From positions 9,175 to 73,174 of the forward strand of contig NZ_BMSF01000015.1 in NCBI RefSeq assembly GCF_014649015.1: a stretch of DNA of 64,000 bases, in the 5' to 3' direction. The notes under the pieces were generated by a model, which searched no databases, was not told where the DNA came from, and saw nothing but the letters and a program-made list of their open reading frames with translations. Below are positions 34,081-45,843 of this stretch, piece by piece. Position 1 is the first letter of the stretch. Every line of letters starts with the position of its first letter. The DNA comes from Streptomyces narbonensis (GTDB lineage: Bacteria > Actinomycetota > Actinomycetes > Streptomycetales > Streptomycetaceae). A program made the translations under genes and the position numbers.

Positions 34081-34734
34081 TCAGAAGTGCGTCCGGTGAC
34101 AGATGTACGCCAGCGTCCCGAGCAGCAACCGCGCCTCCGGCGGAGCACCCGCCGTGTCCAGCGTCGGCGGCCGCAGCCAGCGCACCGGACCGAGCCCGCC
34201 CAGGTCCGACGGGGGAGCGGTGATGTGGGCTCCGGGCCCCAGACAGTGCAGGTCCAGATCGGCGTCGTCCCAGCCCATCCGGTACAGCAGCCGCGGCAGC
34301 TCGGCCGCCGCGCCCGGCGCCACGAAGAACCGCGCCCGGCCGGTCGGGGTCGCGCACACCGGGCCCAGCGGGAGCCCCATGCGCTCCAGCCGGACCAGCG
34401 CCCGCCGGCCCGCCGGCTCCGCGACCTCGATCACGTCGAAGGCCCGGCCCACCGGAAGCATCAGCGCCGCGCCCGGGTACTGGGCCCAGGCCTTCGTCGC
34501 GTCGTCGAGACCGGCGCCCGCCGGCACCGGTTCGGCGAACGAGAGGGGGTGCGCGCCCGGAGCCGTACACGCCGGATCCCCGCAGGAGCACCGGCCGGAC
34601 ACGGCCCGCGCTCCGGGGACCACGTCCCAGCCCCACAGCCCTGTGTACTCGGCCACCGCTGTGCACTCCGTGGTGCGTACGCGGCGGCGCGAGCCGGACC
34701 GCATCTCACGAATTCCGCCGATCGTGAAGCCCAT
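34081..34734 (-). CDS. Bifunctional DNA primase/polymerase-like domain protein
   Basis: A 217-residue protein with the N-terminal fold of the archaeo-eukaryotic primase/polymerase (prim-pol) family. It begins MGFTIGGIREM and includes GWDVVPGARA and a cysteine cluster CSCGDPACTAPGAHPLS that usually follows prim-pol strand 1. LMLPVGRAFDVIEV is the expected strand before the active site. Catalytic aspartates of replicative prim-pols are not clearly all present, and no helicase domain follows. It is divergent from nsdA, as in S. coelicolor. Biochemical role unknown. Confidence 0.8.
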   Translation of the reverse strand: MGFTIGGIREMRSGSRRRVRTTECTAVAEYTGLWGWDVVPGARAVSGRCSCGDPACTAPGAHPLSFAEPVPAGAGLDDATKAWAQYPGAALMLPVGRAFDVIEVAEPAGRRALVRLERMGLPLGPVCATPTGRARFFVAPGAAAELPRLLYRMGWDDADLDLHCLGPGAHITAPPSDLGGLGPVRWLRPPTLDTAGAPPEARLLLGTLAYICHRTHF

Positions 34735-35129
34735 GCCCCCTCCAACGGGTCGAACGCGCCGGTGGTTACGACCCGGAGCGCCGTCGTCACCTTTGGTCAC
34801 GGTCCGTCGCCGTTTGTGGCGTGCGGTCGTGGGAGGGGTGGTGCGGTCCGTGGCGCGCGCCTCTCCGCGCCTCCGTCCGCCGTACTCCGGTTCGTCGCAT
34901 GTCAAGTGAATCGCGTCCGGCGCGTGGCGAGTTCATTCGAAGGGGTGGCGAATGGTGGCGTTTCTTGAATCGCCCTCACCGGAGGGGTGATCGTAGGATT
35001 ACTTTCGGTACTCGAACCCCGGGGCTGCTCGCGCGCACGGGTATGCCGGAGGCAACCCGGTTTCCAGTTCGAAGGAGTGAGAACCCCGGACGAACGGCCC
35101 CGCGAAGCGGCATTCTGATAGGGGTTCGC
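34735..35129. other. Divergent intergenic region, primase-like gene / nsdA
   Basis: 395 bases without a gene. A TAGGAT -10-like sequence at 34994-34999 points toward nsdA but has no good -35 partner. The AT content is raised between 34925 and 35010, consistent with promoters there. No clear inverted repeat or terminator was seen. Confidence 0.4.
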
Positions 35130-36638
35130 ATGACAGGCAATCAGGTGGATGGGGGCGTTCCAGTGGGCGGCAACGGCGCAGACGGTACGACTGCCGGCAA
35201 GCGCCCGAACGAGCAGCTGGGCTCGTGGTTCGTGCGCAGCGGCTGGTCCAAGGGCGAACTGGCACGGCAGGTGAACCGCAGGGCGCGCCAGATGGGCGCG
35301 CACCACATCTCCACGGACACCTCGCGGGTGCGCCGCTGGCTCGACGGCGAGCAGCCCCGCGAGCCCATCCCGAGGATCCTCTCCGAGCTGTTCTCCGAGC
35401 GCTTCGGCTCCGTCGTCGCCGTCGAGGACCTCGGCCTGCGCACCGCCCACCAGTCCCCGTCCGTCTCCGGCGTGGACCTGCCCTGGGCCGGACCGCAGAC
35501 CGTCGCCCTGCTCAGCGAGTTCTCCCGTAGCGACCTCATGCTCGCCCGGCGCGGCTTCCTCGGCTCCTCGCTCTCGCTCGCCGCCGGTCCCGCCCTCATC
35601 GAACCGATGCAGCGCTGGCTCGTCCCCACCCCGGTCACCGACATCGAGCGCCCCGAGTCCCCGGCCGAGAACCGCCGCTCCAACCGGCTCTCCGACATCG
35701 AGCTCGACCTCCTCGAATCCACCACCGCCATGTTCCGCAAGTGGGACGCCCAGTGCGGCGGCGGACTGCGTCGCAAGGCCGTCGTCGGACAGCTCCACGA
35801 GGTCACCGACCTCCTCCAGGAGCCCCAGCCCGCCGCCACCGCCAAGCGCCTCTTCACCTGCGCCGCCGAACTGGCCGAACTGGCTGGCTGGATGAGCTAC
35901 GACGTGGGCCTCCAGCCCACCGCCCAGAAGTACTTCGTGCTCGCGCTGCACGCCGCCAAGGAGGCCGGTGACAAGCCCCTCGGCTCGTACATCCTGTCCT
36001 CGATGAGCCGCCAGATGATCCACCTCGGCCGGCCCGACGACGCCCTCGAACTCATCCACCTCGCCCAGTACGGCAGTCGGGACTGCGCCACTCCCCGCAC
36101 CCAGGCCATGCTGTATGCGATGGAGGCCCGCGCCTACGCCAACATGGGCCAGCCCTCCAAGTGCAAGCGGGCCGTCCGGATGGCCGAGGACACCTTCTCC
36201 GACGTCGGCCTCGACGGCGAGCCCGAGCCCGACTGGATCGGCTTCTTCTCCGAGGCCGAACTCAACGGCGAGAACTCCCACTCCTACCGCGACCTCGCCT
36301 ATGTCGCCGGCCGCTCCCCGACCTACGCCTCCCTCGCCGAACCCGTCATGGAGCGGGCCGTCGAGCTCTTCGAGAAGGACCCCGACCACCAGCGGTCGTA
36401 CGCGCTCAACCTCATCGGGATGGCCACCGTCCACCTCCTCAAGCGCGAGCCCGAGCAGTCCGTCGTCCTCGCCGAGAAGGCCCTCGGCGTCGCCCGGAGC
36501 ATCCGCTCCGAGCGCGTCAACACCCGGCTCCGCAAGACCGTCGACCACGCCGCACGCAACTACAGCGACGTCGCCGAGGTCGTCCAGCTCACCGACCGGC
36601 TCACCCAGCTCCTGCCGGAGGCCGCCGAAGCGGTCTGA
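35130..36638 (+). CDS. nsdA: NsdA, negative regulator of sporulation and antibiotic production
   Basis: A 502-residue protein. The N-terminal region about 25-85 resembles a helix-turn-helix (KGELARQVNRRARQMGAH and SRVRRWLDGEQPREPIPRIL). Residues about 240-495 are tetratricopeptide-like helical repeats (AKRLFTCAAELAELAGWMSYD, LSSMSRQMIHLGRPDDALELI and others). Sequence type and position between ftsY and amtB match S. coelicolor NsdA, whose loss raises actinorhodin and speeds sporulation. The target DNA or partner is not known from the sequence. ATG at 35130. Confidence 0.93.
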   Translation: MTGNQVDGGVPVGGNGADGTTAGKRPNEQLGSWFVRSGWSKGELARQVNRRARQMGAHHISTDTSRVRRWLDGEQPREPIPRILSELFSERFGSVVAVEDLGLRTAHQSPSVSGVDLPWAGPQTVALLSEFSRSDLMLARRGFLGSSLSLAAGPALIEPMQRWLVPTPVTDIERPESPAENRRSNRLSDIELDLLESTTAMFRKWDAQCGGGLRRKAVVGQLHEVTDLLQEPQPAATAKRLFTCAAELAELAGWMSYDVGLQPTAQKYFVLALHAAKEAGDKPLGSYILSSMSRQMIHLGRPDDALELIHLAQYGSRDCATPRTQAMLYAMEARAYANMGQPSKCKRAVRMAEDTFSDVGLDGEPEPDWIGFFSEAELNGENSHSYRDLAYVAGRSPTYASLAEPVMERAVELFEKDPDHQRSYALNLIGMATVHLLKREPEQSVVLAEKALGVARSIRSERVNTRLRKTVDHAARNYSDVAEVVQLTDRLTQLLPEAAEAV

Positions 36639-38713
<2,075 letters not shown>

Positions 38714-38746
38714 GCACGGCCTGTCAGCACGAAGGGGAACCGCCGG

Positions 38747-41221
38747 GTGACGAGCATCGAAGCGAGTACACAGACCGAAGACTCGGGACCCGGCGGTTAC
38801 GCGGCGGCCCGGCTGCTCCTCCTCCACGAGAAGGAGCGGTCCGGGCCGCCGCGCCGTGGCGCCCTCGCCCGGCTCACCGACGACTGGCTGGCCGGCCTCT
38901 TCGCCGCCGCCGCACCACCCCGCGGGACCGCCCTCGTCGCCGTCGGCGGCTACGGACGGGCCGAGCTCTCCCCGCGCAGCGACCTCGACCTCCTCCTGCT
39001 CCACGACGGCAGCGCCGACAAGGCCGCCGTCGCCGCCCTCGCCGACCGGATCTGGTACCCCGTCTGGGACCTCGGGCTCGCCCTCGACCACTCCGTCCGG
39101 ACCCCCGCCGAGGCCCGCACCACCGCCGGCGAGGACCTCAAGGTCCAGCTCGGCCTCCTCGACGCCCGGCACGTCGCCGGAGACGCCGCCCTCGTCGCCG
39201 CCCTGCGCACCACGGTCCTCGCCGACTGGCGCAACCAGGCACCCCGGCGCCTCCCCGAGCTCGACGAACTCTGCCGCGAGCGCGCCGACCGCATGGGGGA
39301 GCTCCAGTTCCTCCTCGAACCCGACCTCAAGGAGGCGAGGGGCGGCCTGCGCGACGCCCAGGTGCTCCGCGCGGTCGCCGCCTCCTGGCTCGCCGACGCC
39401 CCCCGCGAGGGCCTCGACGCCGCCCGCCGCCGCCTCCTCGACGCCCGCGACGCCCTGCACCTCGCGACCGGCCGGGCCACCGACCGGCTCGCCCTCCAGG
39501 AGCAGGACGCGGTCGCCCAGGAGCTCGGCCTGCTCGACGCCGACACCCTGCTCCGCGAGGTGTACGAGGCCGCGCGGATCATCTCGTACGCCACCGACGT
39601 CACCTGGCGCGAGGTCAACCGCGTCCTCAAGGCCCGCTCGGCCCGGCCCCGGCTGCGGGCCCTCCTCGGCGGCCGGATGGGCGGCGGCCGGGCCGGTGGC
39701 GTGAAACCGCCGGTCGAGCGCACCCCCCTCACCGAAGGCGTCGTCGAGATGGACGGCGAGGTCGTCCTCGCGCTCACCGCCAAACCCGATCGCGACCCCG
39801 TCCTCCCCCTGCGGGCCGCCGCGGCCGCCGCCCAGTCCGGCCTGCCCATCTCCCTGCACGCCGTACGCCGCCTCGCGGCCGCCGCCAAACCCCTGCCCGT
39901 GCCCTGGCCCGCCGAGGCACGCGAGGAGCTCGTCACCCTCCTCGGCGCGGGGGAGTCGACCGTGCCGGTCTGGGAGGCGCTGGAGGCCGAAGGGATCATC
40001 ACCCGCCTGCTCCCCGACTGGGAGCGCGTGCGGTGCCGCCCCCAGCGCAACCCGGTCCACACCTGGACCGTCGACCGCCACCTCGTCGAGACCGCCGTAC
40101 GCGCCGCCTCCCTGACCCGCCGCGTAGGCCGCCCCGACCTCCTCCTCGTCGCCGCCCTCCTCCACGACATCGGCAAGGGCTGGCCGGGCGACCACTCCGT
40201 CGCCGGCGAGACCATCGCCCGCGACCTCGCCGCCCGCATCGGCTTCGACCGCACCGACACCGGCATCATCGCCACCGCCGTCCGCCACCACCTGCTCCTC
40301 GTCGAGACCGCCACCCGGCGCGACCTCGACGATCCCGCCACCGTCCAGTCCGTCGCCGAGGCCGTCGGCACCCTCGGCACCCTGGAGCTGCTCCACGCCC
40401 TCACCGAGGCCGACGCCCTCGCCACCGGCCCCGCCGCCTGGTCGTCCTGGCGGGCCTCCCTCGTCGCCGACCTGGTCAAACGGGTAGCCGGCGTCCTCGC
40501 GGGGGAGCACCTCCCCGATCCCGAGGCCGCGGCCCCCAGCGCCGAACAGGAACGCCTCGCCATCGAGGCCCTGCGCACCGGCGAACCCGTCCTCACCCTG
40601 CGTACCGAACCGGTCGGCGCGCAGCCGGAGGAACCCGAGCCCGTCGGCGTCGAGCTCCTCATCGCCCTCCCCGACCGGCCCGGCGTCCTTCCCGCCGTCG
40701 CCGGCGTCCTCGCGCTCCACCGGCTCACCGTCCGCGCCGCCGAGCTCCGCGCCGTCGACCTCCCCACCGCGATCGGCGCGGGCTCCGGCGCCGGAGGCGT
40801 GCTCGTACTGGACTGGCGAGTCGCCGCCGAGTACGGCTCCCTGCCCGAGGCCGCCCGCCTCCGCGCCGACCTCGTCCGGGCCCTCGAAGGCTCCCTCGAC
40901 ATCCCCGCACGCCTCGCCGAGCGCGAGGCGGCCTACCCGCGCCGGCGGGGCCTCACCGCCCCACCGCCCCGCGTCACCGTCGCCGCCGCCGACTCCCGCC
41001 TCGCCACCGTCATCGAGGTCCGCGCCCAGGACGCCCCCGGCCTGCTGCACCGCATCGGCCGCGCGCTGGAGGGCGCGGCGGTACGGGTCCGCAGCGCCCA
41101 CGTCTCCACGCTCGGGGCCAACGCCGTCGACACCCTCTACGTGACCCGTCCGGACGGGTCCCTGCTCCCGGACGAGGAGGCCATCGACCTCGCCCGCACC
41201 CTGGAGGAGGCACTGCGCTGA
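38747..41221 (+). CDS. glnD: PII nucleotidylyltransferase GlnD
   Basis: An 824-residue bifunctional enzyme that modifies and demodifies GlnK. The nucleotidyltransferase motif GGYGRAELSPRSDLDLL is at about residue 66. The HD hydrolase domain has HDIGKG at about residue 473. Two ACT domains are at the end (about 635-720 and 745-820). In S. coelicolor the orthologue adenylylates Tyr51 of GlnK. GTG at 38747, 33 bases after glnK, completes the amtB-glnK-glnD operon. Confidence 0.97.
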   Translation: MTSIEASTQTEDSGPGGYAAARLLLLHEKERSGPPRRGALARLTDDWLAGLFAAAAPPRGTALVAVGGYGRAELSPRSDLDLLLLHDGSADKAAVAALADRIWYPVWDLGLALDHSVRTPAEARTTAGEDLKVQLGLLDARHVAGDAALVAALRTTVLADWRNQAPRRLPELDELCRERADRMGELQFLLEPDLKEARGGLRDAQVLRAVAASWLADAPREGLDAARRRLLDARDALHLATGRATDRLALQEQDAVAQELGLLDADTLLREVYEAARIISYATDVTWREVNRVLKARSARPRLRALLGGRMGGGRAGGVKPPVERTPLTEGVVEMDGEVVLALTAKPDRDPVLPLRAAAAAAQSGLPISLHAVRRLAAAAKPLPVPWPAEAREELVTLLGAGESTVPVWEALEAEGIITRLLPDWERVRCRPQRNPVHTWTVDRHLVETAVRAASLTRRVGRPDLLLVAALLHDIGKGWPGDHSVAGETIARDLAARIGFDRTDTGIIATAVRHHLLLVETATRRDLDDPATVQSVAEAVGTLGTLELLHALTEADALATGPAAWSSWRASLVADLVKRVAGVLAGEHLPDPEAAAPSAEQERLAIEALRTGEPVLTLRTEPVGAQPEEPEPVGVELLIALPDRPGVLPAVAGVLALHRLTVRAAELRAVDLPTAIGAGSGAGGVLVLDWRVAAEYGSLPEAARLRADLVRALEGSLDIPARLAEREAAYPRRRGLTAPPPRVTVAAADSRLATVIEVRAQDAPGLLHRIGRALEGAAVRVRSAHVSTLGANAVDTLYVTRPDGSLLPDEEAIDLARTLEEALR

Positions 41222-41239
41222 CCCCGTGACCGAGCCGTT

Positions 41240-41265
41240 CCCGCCCACCGGATCCGGTGGGCGGG
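41240..41265 (+). terminator. glnD operon terminator
   Basis: A perfect 26-base palindrome (CCCGCCCACCGGA and its complement), 19 bases after the glnD stop codon. Confidence 0.8.
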
Positions 41266-41340
41266 GGCACATCCTCCGAGCGGCCCGATACCCTGGAGGG
41301 CAATCCGACCGCCCCCGACACCTGAGGATCCGCGACCGCC

Positions 41341-42894
41341 GTGTTCGATACCCTCTCCGACCGCCTTGCAGCGACCTTCAAGAACCTCCGCGGCAAGGGC
41401 CGTCTGTCCGAGGCGGACATCGACGCCACCGCGCGCGAGATCCGTATCGCGCTGCTCGAAGCGGATGTCGCCCTGCCGGTCGTCCGGTCCTTCATCAAGC
41501 AGGTCAAGGAGCGCGCCCTCGGACTCGAGGTCTCGCAGGCCCTGAACCCGGCCCAGCAGGTCATCAAGATCGTCAACGAGGAGCTCATCGCCATCCTCGG
41601 CGGCGAGACCCGGCGCCTGCGGTTCGCCAAGACCGCGCCGACCGTGATCATGCTCGCCGGCCTCCAGGGTGCCGGTAAGACCACCCTCGCCGGAAAGCTC
41701 GGCGTCTGGCTCAAGAGCCAGGGCCACTCCCCGCTGCTCGTCGCCTGCGACCTCCAGCGCCCCAACGCCGTCAACCAGCTCTCGGTCGTCGCCGACCGCG
41801 CGGGCGTGGCCTTCTACGGCCCGCAGCCGGGCAACGGCGTCGGCGACCCGGTCCAGGTCGCCAAGGACTCGATCGAGCACGCCCGCACCAAGCTCTACGA
41901 CGTCGTGATCGTCGACACCGCCGGCCGCCTCGGCATCGACCAGGAGCTGATGCAGCAGGCCGCGGACATCCGCGACGCCGTCAGCCCCGACGAGGTCCTC
42001 TTCGTCGTCGACGCCATGATCGGTCAGGACGCGGTCAACACCGCGGAGGCCTTCCGCGACGGCGTCGGCTTCGACGGCGTCGTGCTCTCCAAGCTCGACG
42101 GCGACGCCCGCGGTGGTGCCGCGCTCTCCATCGCGCACGTCACCGGCAAGCAGATCATGTTCGCCTCCAACGGCGAGAAGCTCGACGACTTCGACGCGTT
42201 CCACCCGGACCGCATGGCGTCGCGCATCCTCGGCATGGGCGACATGCTCTCCCTCATCGAGAAGGCCCAGCAGACCTTCGACGAGGAAGAGGCCGCCAAG
42301 ATGGCCTCGAAGCTCGCGTCGAAGAAGGGTCAGGACTTCACGCTCGACGACTTCCTGGCGCAGATGGAGCAGGTCCGCAAGATGGGCTCCATCTCCAAGC
42401 TGCTCGGCATGCTGCCCGGCATGGGCCAGATGAAGGAGCAGATCGCCAACATCGACGAGCGGGACGTCGACCGCACGGCCGCCATCATCAAGTCGATGAC
42501 CCCGGGCGAGCGCCAGGACCCGACCATCATCAACGGCTCCCGCCGCGCCCGTATCGCCAAGGGCTCGGGCGTCGAGGTCAGCGCCGTGAAGGGCCTGGTC
42601 GAGCGGTTCTTCGAGGCCCGCAAGATGATGTCCCGCATGGCCCAGGGCGGCGGCATGCCGGGGATGCCCGGCATGCCCGGCATGGGTGGCGGCCCCGGCC
42701 GGCAGAAGAAGCAGGTCAAGCAGGCCAAGGGCAAGCGCAAGAGCGGCAACCCGATGAAGCGGAAGGCCGAGGAGCAGGCGGAGGCCGAGCGTCGCGAGCA
42801 GGCACAGCAGGGCGGCGCCTTCGGCCTCCCGGCCGCGGGCCAGAGCCCGAAGGACTTCGAGCTCCCGGAGGAGTTCAAGAAGTTCATGGGCTGA
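41341..42894 (+). CDS. ffh: Signal recognition particle protein Ffh
   Basis: A 517-residue SRP54 GTPase. The N domain is at 1-90. The G domain has GLQGAGKTTLAGKLG at about 107, DLQRPNAVNQL, VDTAGRLG and SKLDGDARGGAAL. The methionine-rich M domain spans about 325-460, including SRRARIAKGSG for 4.5S RNA binding and a GMPGMPGMPG tract. The long charged C-terminal tail is typical of actinobacteria. GTG at 41341. A 7-bp repeat begins at its stop codon. Confidence 0.98.
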   Translation: MFDTLSDRLAATFKNLRGKGRLSEADIDATAREIRIALLEADVALPVVRSFIKQVKERALGLEVSQALNPAQQVIKIVNEELIAILGGETRRLRFAKTAPTVIMLAGLQGAGKTTLAGKLGVWLKSQGHSPLLVACDLQRPNAVNQLSVVADRAGVAFYGPQPGNGVGDPVQVAKDSIEHARTKLYDVVIVDTAGRLGIDQELMQQAADIRDAVSPDEVLFVVDAMIGQDAVNTAEAFRDGVGFDGVVLSKLDGDARGGAALSIAHVTGKQIMFASNGEKLDDFDAFHPDRMASRILGMGDMLSLIEKAQQTFDEEEAAKMASKLASKKGQDFTLDDFLAQMEQVRKMGSISKLLGMLPGMGQMKEQIANIDERDVDRTAAIIKSMTPGERQDPTIINGSRRARIAKGSGVEVSAVKGLVERFFEARKMMSRMAQGGGMPGMPGMPGMGGGPGRQKKQVKQAKGKRKSGNPMKRKAEEQAEAERREQAQQGGAFGLPAAGQSPKDFELPEEFKKFMG

Positions 42895-42961
42895 GGCCTG
42901 AGGCCTGAGGCCTGAGGCCTGAGGCCTGACGGCTGACAGCTGAGGCCTGAGCGCCGAGGCC
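42892..42961. repeat. 7-bp tandem repeat at the ffh stop
   Basis: Five perfect copies of TGAGGCC start with the ffh stop codon itself, followed by about five drifting copies (TGACGGC, TGACAGC, TGAGGCC, TGAGCGC, CGAGGCC). It is non-coding downstream of ffh. Confidence 0.85.
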
Positions 42962-42997
42962 GGGCCTGAAGGCCGGGCCTGAAACGCAGTCCGACGA

Positions 42998-43036
42998 GGG
43001 GCCCGGAGCGGTGGCAAACCGCTCCGGGCCCCTTTT
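42998..43036 (+). terminator. ffh terminator
   Basis: GGGGCCCGGAGCG pairs with its complement (43020-43032), followed by TTTT: a classic intrinsic terminator. Confidence 0.88.
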
Positions 43037-43127
43037 CACTCTCGTTTTCACCCCTCCGGGCCGCCCGCGATGCCCGGTTCCTCCCGCTCTTCGATACTGG
43101 GGCCACTGCCGCCCCGAGGAGAGTCAC

Positions 43128-45050
43128 GTGGCCAACCCCGTACCCCCGCGCGACCGGACCGATCAGCCCTGGCGCTCGGAAGGGGCCCCGCCGCCTCCCT
43201 CGCCGAAGCGGAAGATGCCGGGCGGCTGGGGCGGCCTCATCCTCACCGCGCTCGTCGTGTACCTGATCGCCAACATCGTGCTGTCGTTCTTCAACGAGGG
43301 CGACGGCCCGACGATCTCGTACACCGAGTTCGACAAGCAGGTCGCCGCCGGCAACGTCACCAAGATCTACTCCAAGGGCGACGCGATCCAGGGGCAGCTG
43401 AAGAACAAGCAGCCCGTCCCCGACGGCGAGGGCGACTACACCAAGTTCACCACCCAGCGTCCCGCCTTCGCCGACGACGACCTATGGGCGCAGCTCACCA
43501 AGCAGAACGTCACCGTCACCGCCGAACCGGTCGTCCAGGAGCGCAGCTTCCTCGCCAACCTCCTCATCTCGCTCGCGCCGATGCTGCTGCTCGTCGTCCT
43601 GTGGGTGGTCATCGCCCGCCGGATGCGCTCGGGCTTGGGCGGCGCGGGCGGCATGCTCGGCCGCAAGACCCCGCCCAGACCCGTCGAACTGGAGGCCGGC
43701 GCCAAGCGCACCACCTTCGCCGACGTCGCCGGCATCGACGAGGTCGAGGGCGAGCTCAACGACGTCGTCGACTTCCTCAAGAACCCGCAGGCCTACCGCG
43801 ACATGGGCGCCAAGATGCCTCGCGGCGTGCTCCTCGCCGGGCCTCCGGGCACCGGCAAGACCCTGCTCGCCCGCGCCGTCGCCGGCGAGGCCGGAGTGCC
43901 GTTCTTCTCCGCCTCCGCCTCCGAGTTCATCGAGATGATCGTCGGCGTGGGCGCCTCCCGGGTACGGGAACTCTTCGCCGAGGCCCGCAAGGTCGCCCCG
44001 GCGATCATCTTCATCGACGAGATCGACACCATCGGGCGCGCCCGAGGCGGCGGCTCTGGCATGGGCGGTCACGACGAACGCGAGCAGACCCTCAACCAGA
44101 TCCTCACCGAGATGGACGGCTTCACCGGCTCCGAGGGCGTCATCGTCCTCGCCGCCACGAACCGCGCCGACGTCCTCGACCCCGCCCTCACCCGGCCCGG
44201 CCGCTTCGACCGGATCGTCCACGTCAACCCGCCCGACCGGGGTGGACGCGAGGCCATCCTGAGGATCCACACCCGGGAGATCCCGCTCGCCAAGGACGTC
44301 GACCTGGAGCACGTGGCCCGGACGACCCCCGGCATGACGGGCGCCGAACTCGCCAACCTCGCCAACGAGGCCGCCCTCCTCGCGGTCAAGCGCGACCAGA
44401 AGGCCGTCACCCGGTCCGACCTCTCCGACGCCCTGGAGAAGGTCCAGCTCGGCGCCGAACGGCCCCTGGTGATGCCGGAGGAGGAGCGGCGCCGCACCGC
44501 GTACCACGAGAGCGGGCACGCCCTGCTCGGCATGCTCCAGCCGGGCGCCGACCCGGTCCGCAAGATCACCATCGTGCCGCGCGGCCGCGCCCTCGGCGTC
44601 ACCCTCTCGACGCCCGACTCCGACAAGTACGCCTACACCGAGGACTACCTGCGCGGCCGGATCATCGGTGCCCTCGGCGGCATGGCGGCCGAGCAGGTCG
44701 TCTTCGGGGTCGTCACGACCGGCGCGGAGAGCGACCTGGAGCAGGTCACCAACATCGCTCGGGGCATGGCGGGACGCTGGGGCATGAGCGAGCGCGTCGG
44801 CCGCCTCACCGCCATCCCGAGCGACGCCCAGCAGGCGTACGGCCTCTCCGCCGCCCCCGCGACCCTCGACACCGTCGACGAGGAGATGCGCCGGATCGTC
44901 GACGAGTGCTACGAGAGCGCGGTACGGCAGCTGCGCGAGCACCGACCCCAGCTGGACGCCCTGGCCGCCGCCCTCCTCGCGAACGAGACCCTGGAGGAGG
45001 ACGCGGCCTACCGCGCGGCCGGCATCACCCGCGACGCGGAGGAGAGCTAG
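43128..45050 (+). CDS. ftsH: ATP-dependent zinc metalloprotease FtsH (second paralogue)
   Basis: A 640-residue membrane AAA+ protease. The proline-rich N-terminus precedes TM1 (about 34-55). An extracytoplasmic domain runs to about 138, and TM2 spans about 139-162. AAA motifs are [16 protein letters not shown] at about 238, [11 protein letters not shown], and the second region of homology [20 protein letters not shown]. The zinc site HESGH is at about residue 460. The main Streptomyces ftsH lies with folK/tilS elsewhere, from recall, so this is probably the extra copy. GTG at 43128. Confidence 0.93.
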   Translation: MANPVPPRDRTDQPWRSEGAPPPPSPKRKMPGGWGGLILTALVVYLIANIVLSFFNEGDGPTISYTEFDKQVAAGNVTKIYSKGDAIQGQLKNKQPVPDGEGDYTKFTTQRPAFADDDLWAQLTKQNVTVTAEPVVQERSFLANLLISLAPMLLLVVLWVVIARRMRSGLGGAGGMLGRKTPPRPVELEAGAKRTTFADVAGIDEVEGELNDVVDFLKNPQAYRDMGAKMPRGVLLAGPPGTGKTLLARAVAGEAGVPFFSASASEFIEMIVGVGASRVRELFAEARKVAPAIIFIDEIDTIGRARGGGSGMGGHDEREQTLNQILTEMDGFTGSEGVIVLAATNRADVLDPALTRPGRFDRIVHVNPPDRGGREAILRIHTREIPLAKDVDLEHVARTTPGMTGAELANLANEAALLAVKRDQKAVTRSDLSDALEKVQLGAERPLVMPEEERRRTAYHESGHALLGMLQPGADPVRKITIVPRGRALGVTLSTPDSDKYAYTEDYLRGRIIGALGGMAAEQVVFGVVTTGAESDLEQVTNIARGMAGRWGMSERVGRLTAIPSDAQQAYGLSAAPATLDTVDEEMRRIVDECYESAVRQLREHRPQLDALAAALLANETLEEDAAYRAAGITRDAEES

Positions 45051-45096
45051 GGGGTGTCCGGAAAGTCCCGGCTGGCTCGCGGCGGACACCCCCTAG
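45047..45096. terminator. Bidirectional terminator, ftsH / methyltransferase
   Basis: CTAGGGGGTGTCCG (45047-45060) pairs exactly with CGGACACCCCCTAG (45083-45096). The left arm includes the ftsH stop codon. Confidence 0.8.
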
Positions 45097-45105
45097 GGGC
45101 TACGG

Positions 45106-45843
45106 CTACCGCACTCGCGCGAGCACGTACCGGAAGACGTTCGGCATCCACACCGTCCCGTCCGCCCGGACGTAGGGGGCGAGCGCCTCCTCGATCTCCT
45201 TCTCCACCTGAGAGAGCTCGGTCGCCCGCACGGCCTCGTCGAACGCGCCCGTCGACAGCAGGCCCCGCACGGCGCTCGCCCCGTCCGCGTACCCGAAGGG
45301 GCATGCCACCCGGCCAGAACCGGCCGGCCGGAGCCCCGCCCCGGCCAGCAGGCCGTCCAGGTCGGCCCGTACCGACGGCGCCCGGTCCGCGAGCCCGTCC
45401 GCGACCCGCAGCACCGGCTCCGTGGCGCAGCGCTCCGGCGGCCCCCAGCCCGCGAGGACGACGACCGCGCCCGATTGCGCCGTTCGGGTGAGCGCCGCCA
45501 GCTCGGGGAGCAGTCCGTCCGTCGCGTGGAAGGCCGTGATCACGTCGTACGGGAGGTCGCCCGCCGGCACGTCCGCCGCGTCCTCCGCGACCGGTACGTC
45601 CTCCGGGAGGCGCTCCCTGGCCAGCTCCACGCGCGCGTGGTCCCGGTCCACGCCGGCCACCCGCGCGCCCCGCGCCGCCGCCATCAGCAGGGCCAAGCCG
45701 GTGCCCGAGCCGAGGCCGAGCAGCCGGGACCGGGCACCCACGCCGACGCGGTCGTACACCGCCTCGTAGAGCGGGACGAGCATGCGTTCCTGGATCTCGG
45801 CCCAGTCACGCGCGGGGTGGTGCGGGACGAGCGTAGGTGTCAT
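45106..45843 (-). CDS. SAM-dependent class I methyltransferase (unknown substrate)
   Basis: A 245-residue Rossmann-fold methyltransferase. Motif I is LLGLGSGTGLALLMAAARG at about residue 42. The acidic SAM-ribose residue lies in AGVDRDHARVELAR, and PYDVITAFHATDGLL is motif IV-like. The substrate is not predictable. ATG at 45843, with GGGCTCTTTCC upstream on that strand. It is transcribed away from the SprT-like gene, with no close operon partner. Confidence 0.85.
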   Translation of the reverse strand: MTPTLVPHHPARDWAEIQERMLVPLYEAVYDRVGVGARSRLLGLGSGTGLALLMAAARGARVAGVDRDHARVELARERLPEDVPVAEDAADVPAGDLPYDVITAFHATDGLLPELAALTRTAQSGAVVVLAGWGPPERCATEPVLRVADGLADRAPSVRADLDGLLAGAGLRPAGSGRVACPFGYADGASAVRGLLSTGAFDEAVRATELSQVEKEIEEALAPYVRADGTVWMPNVFRYVLARVR

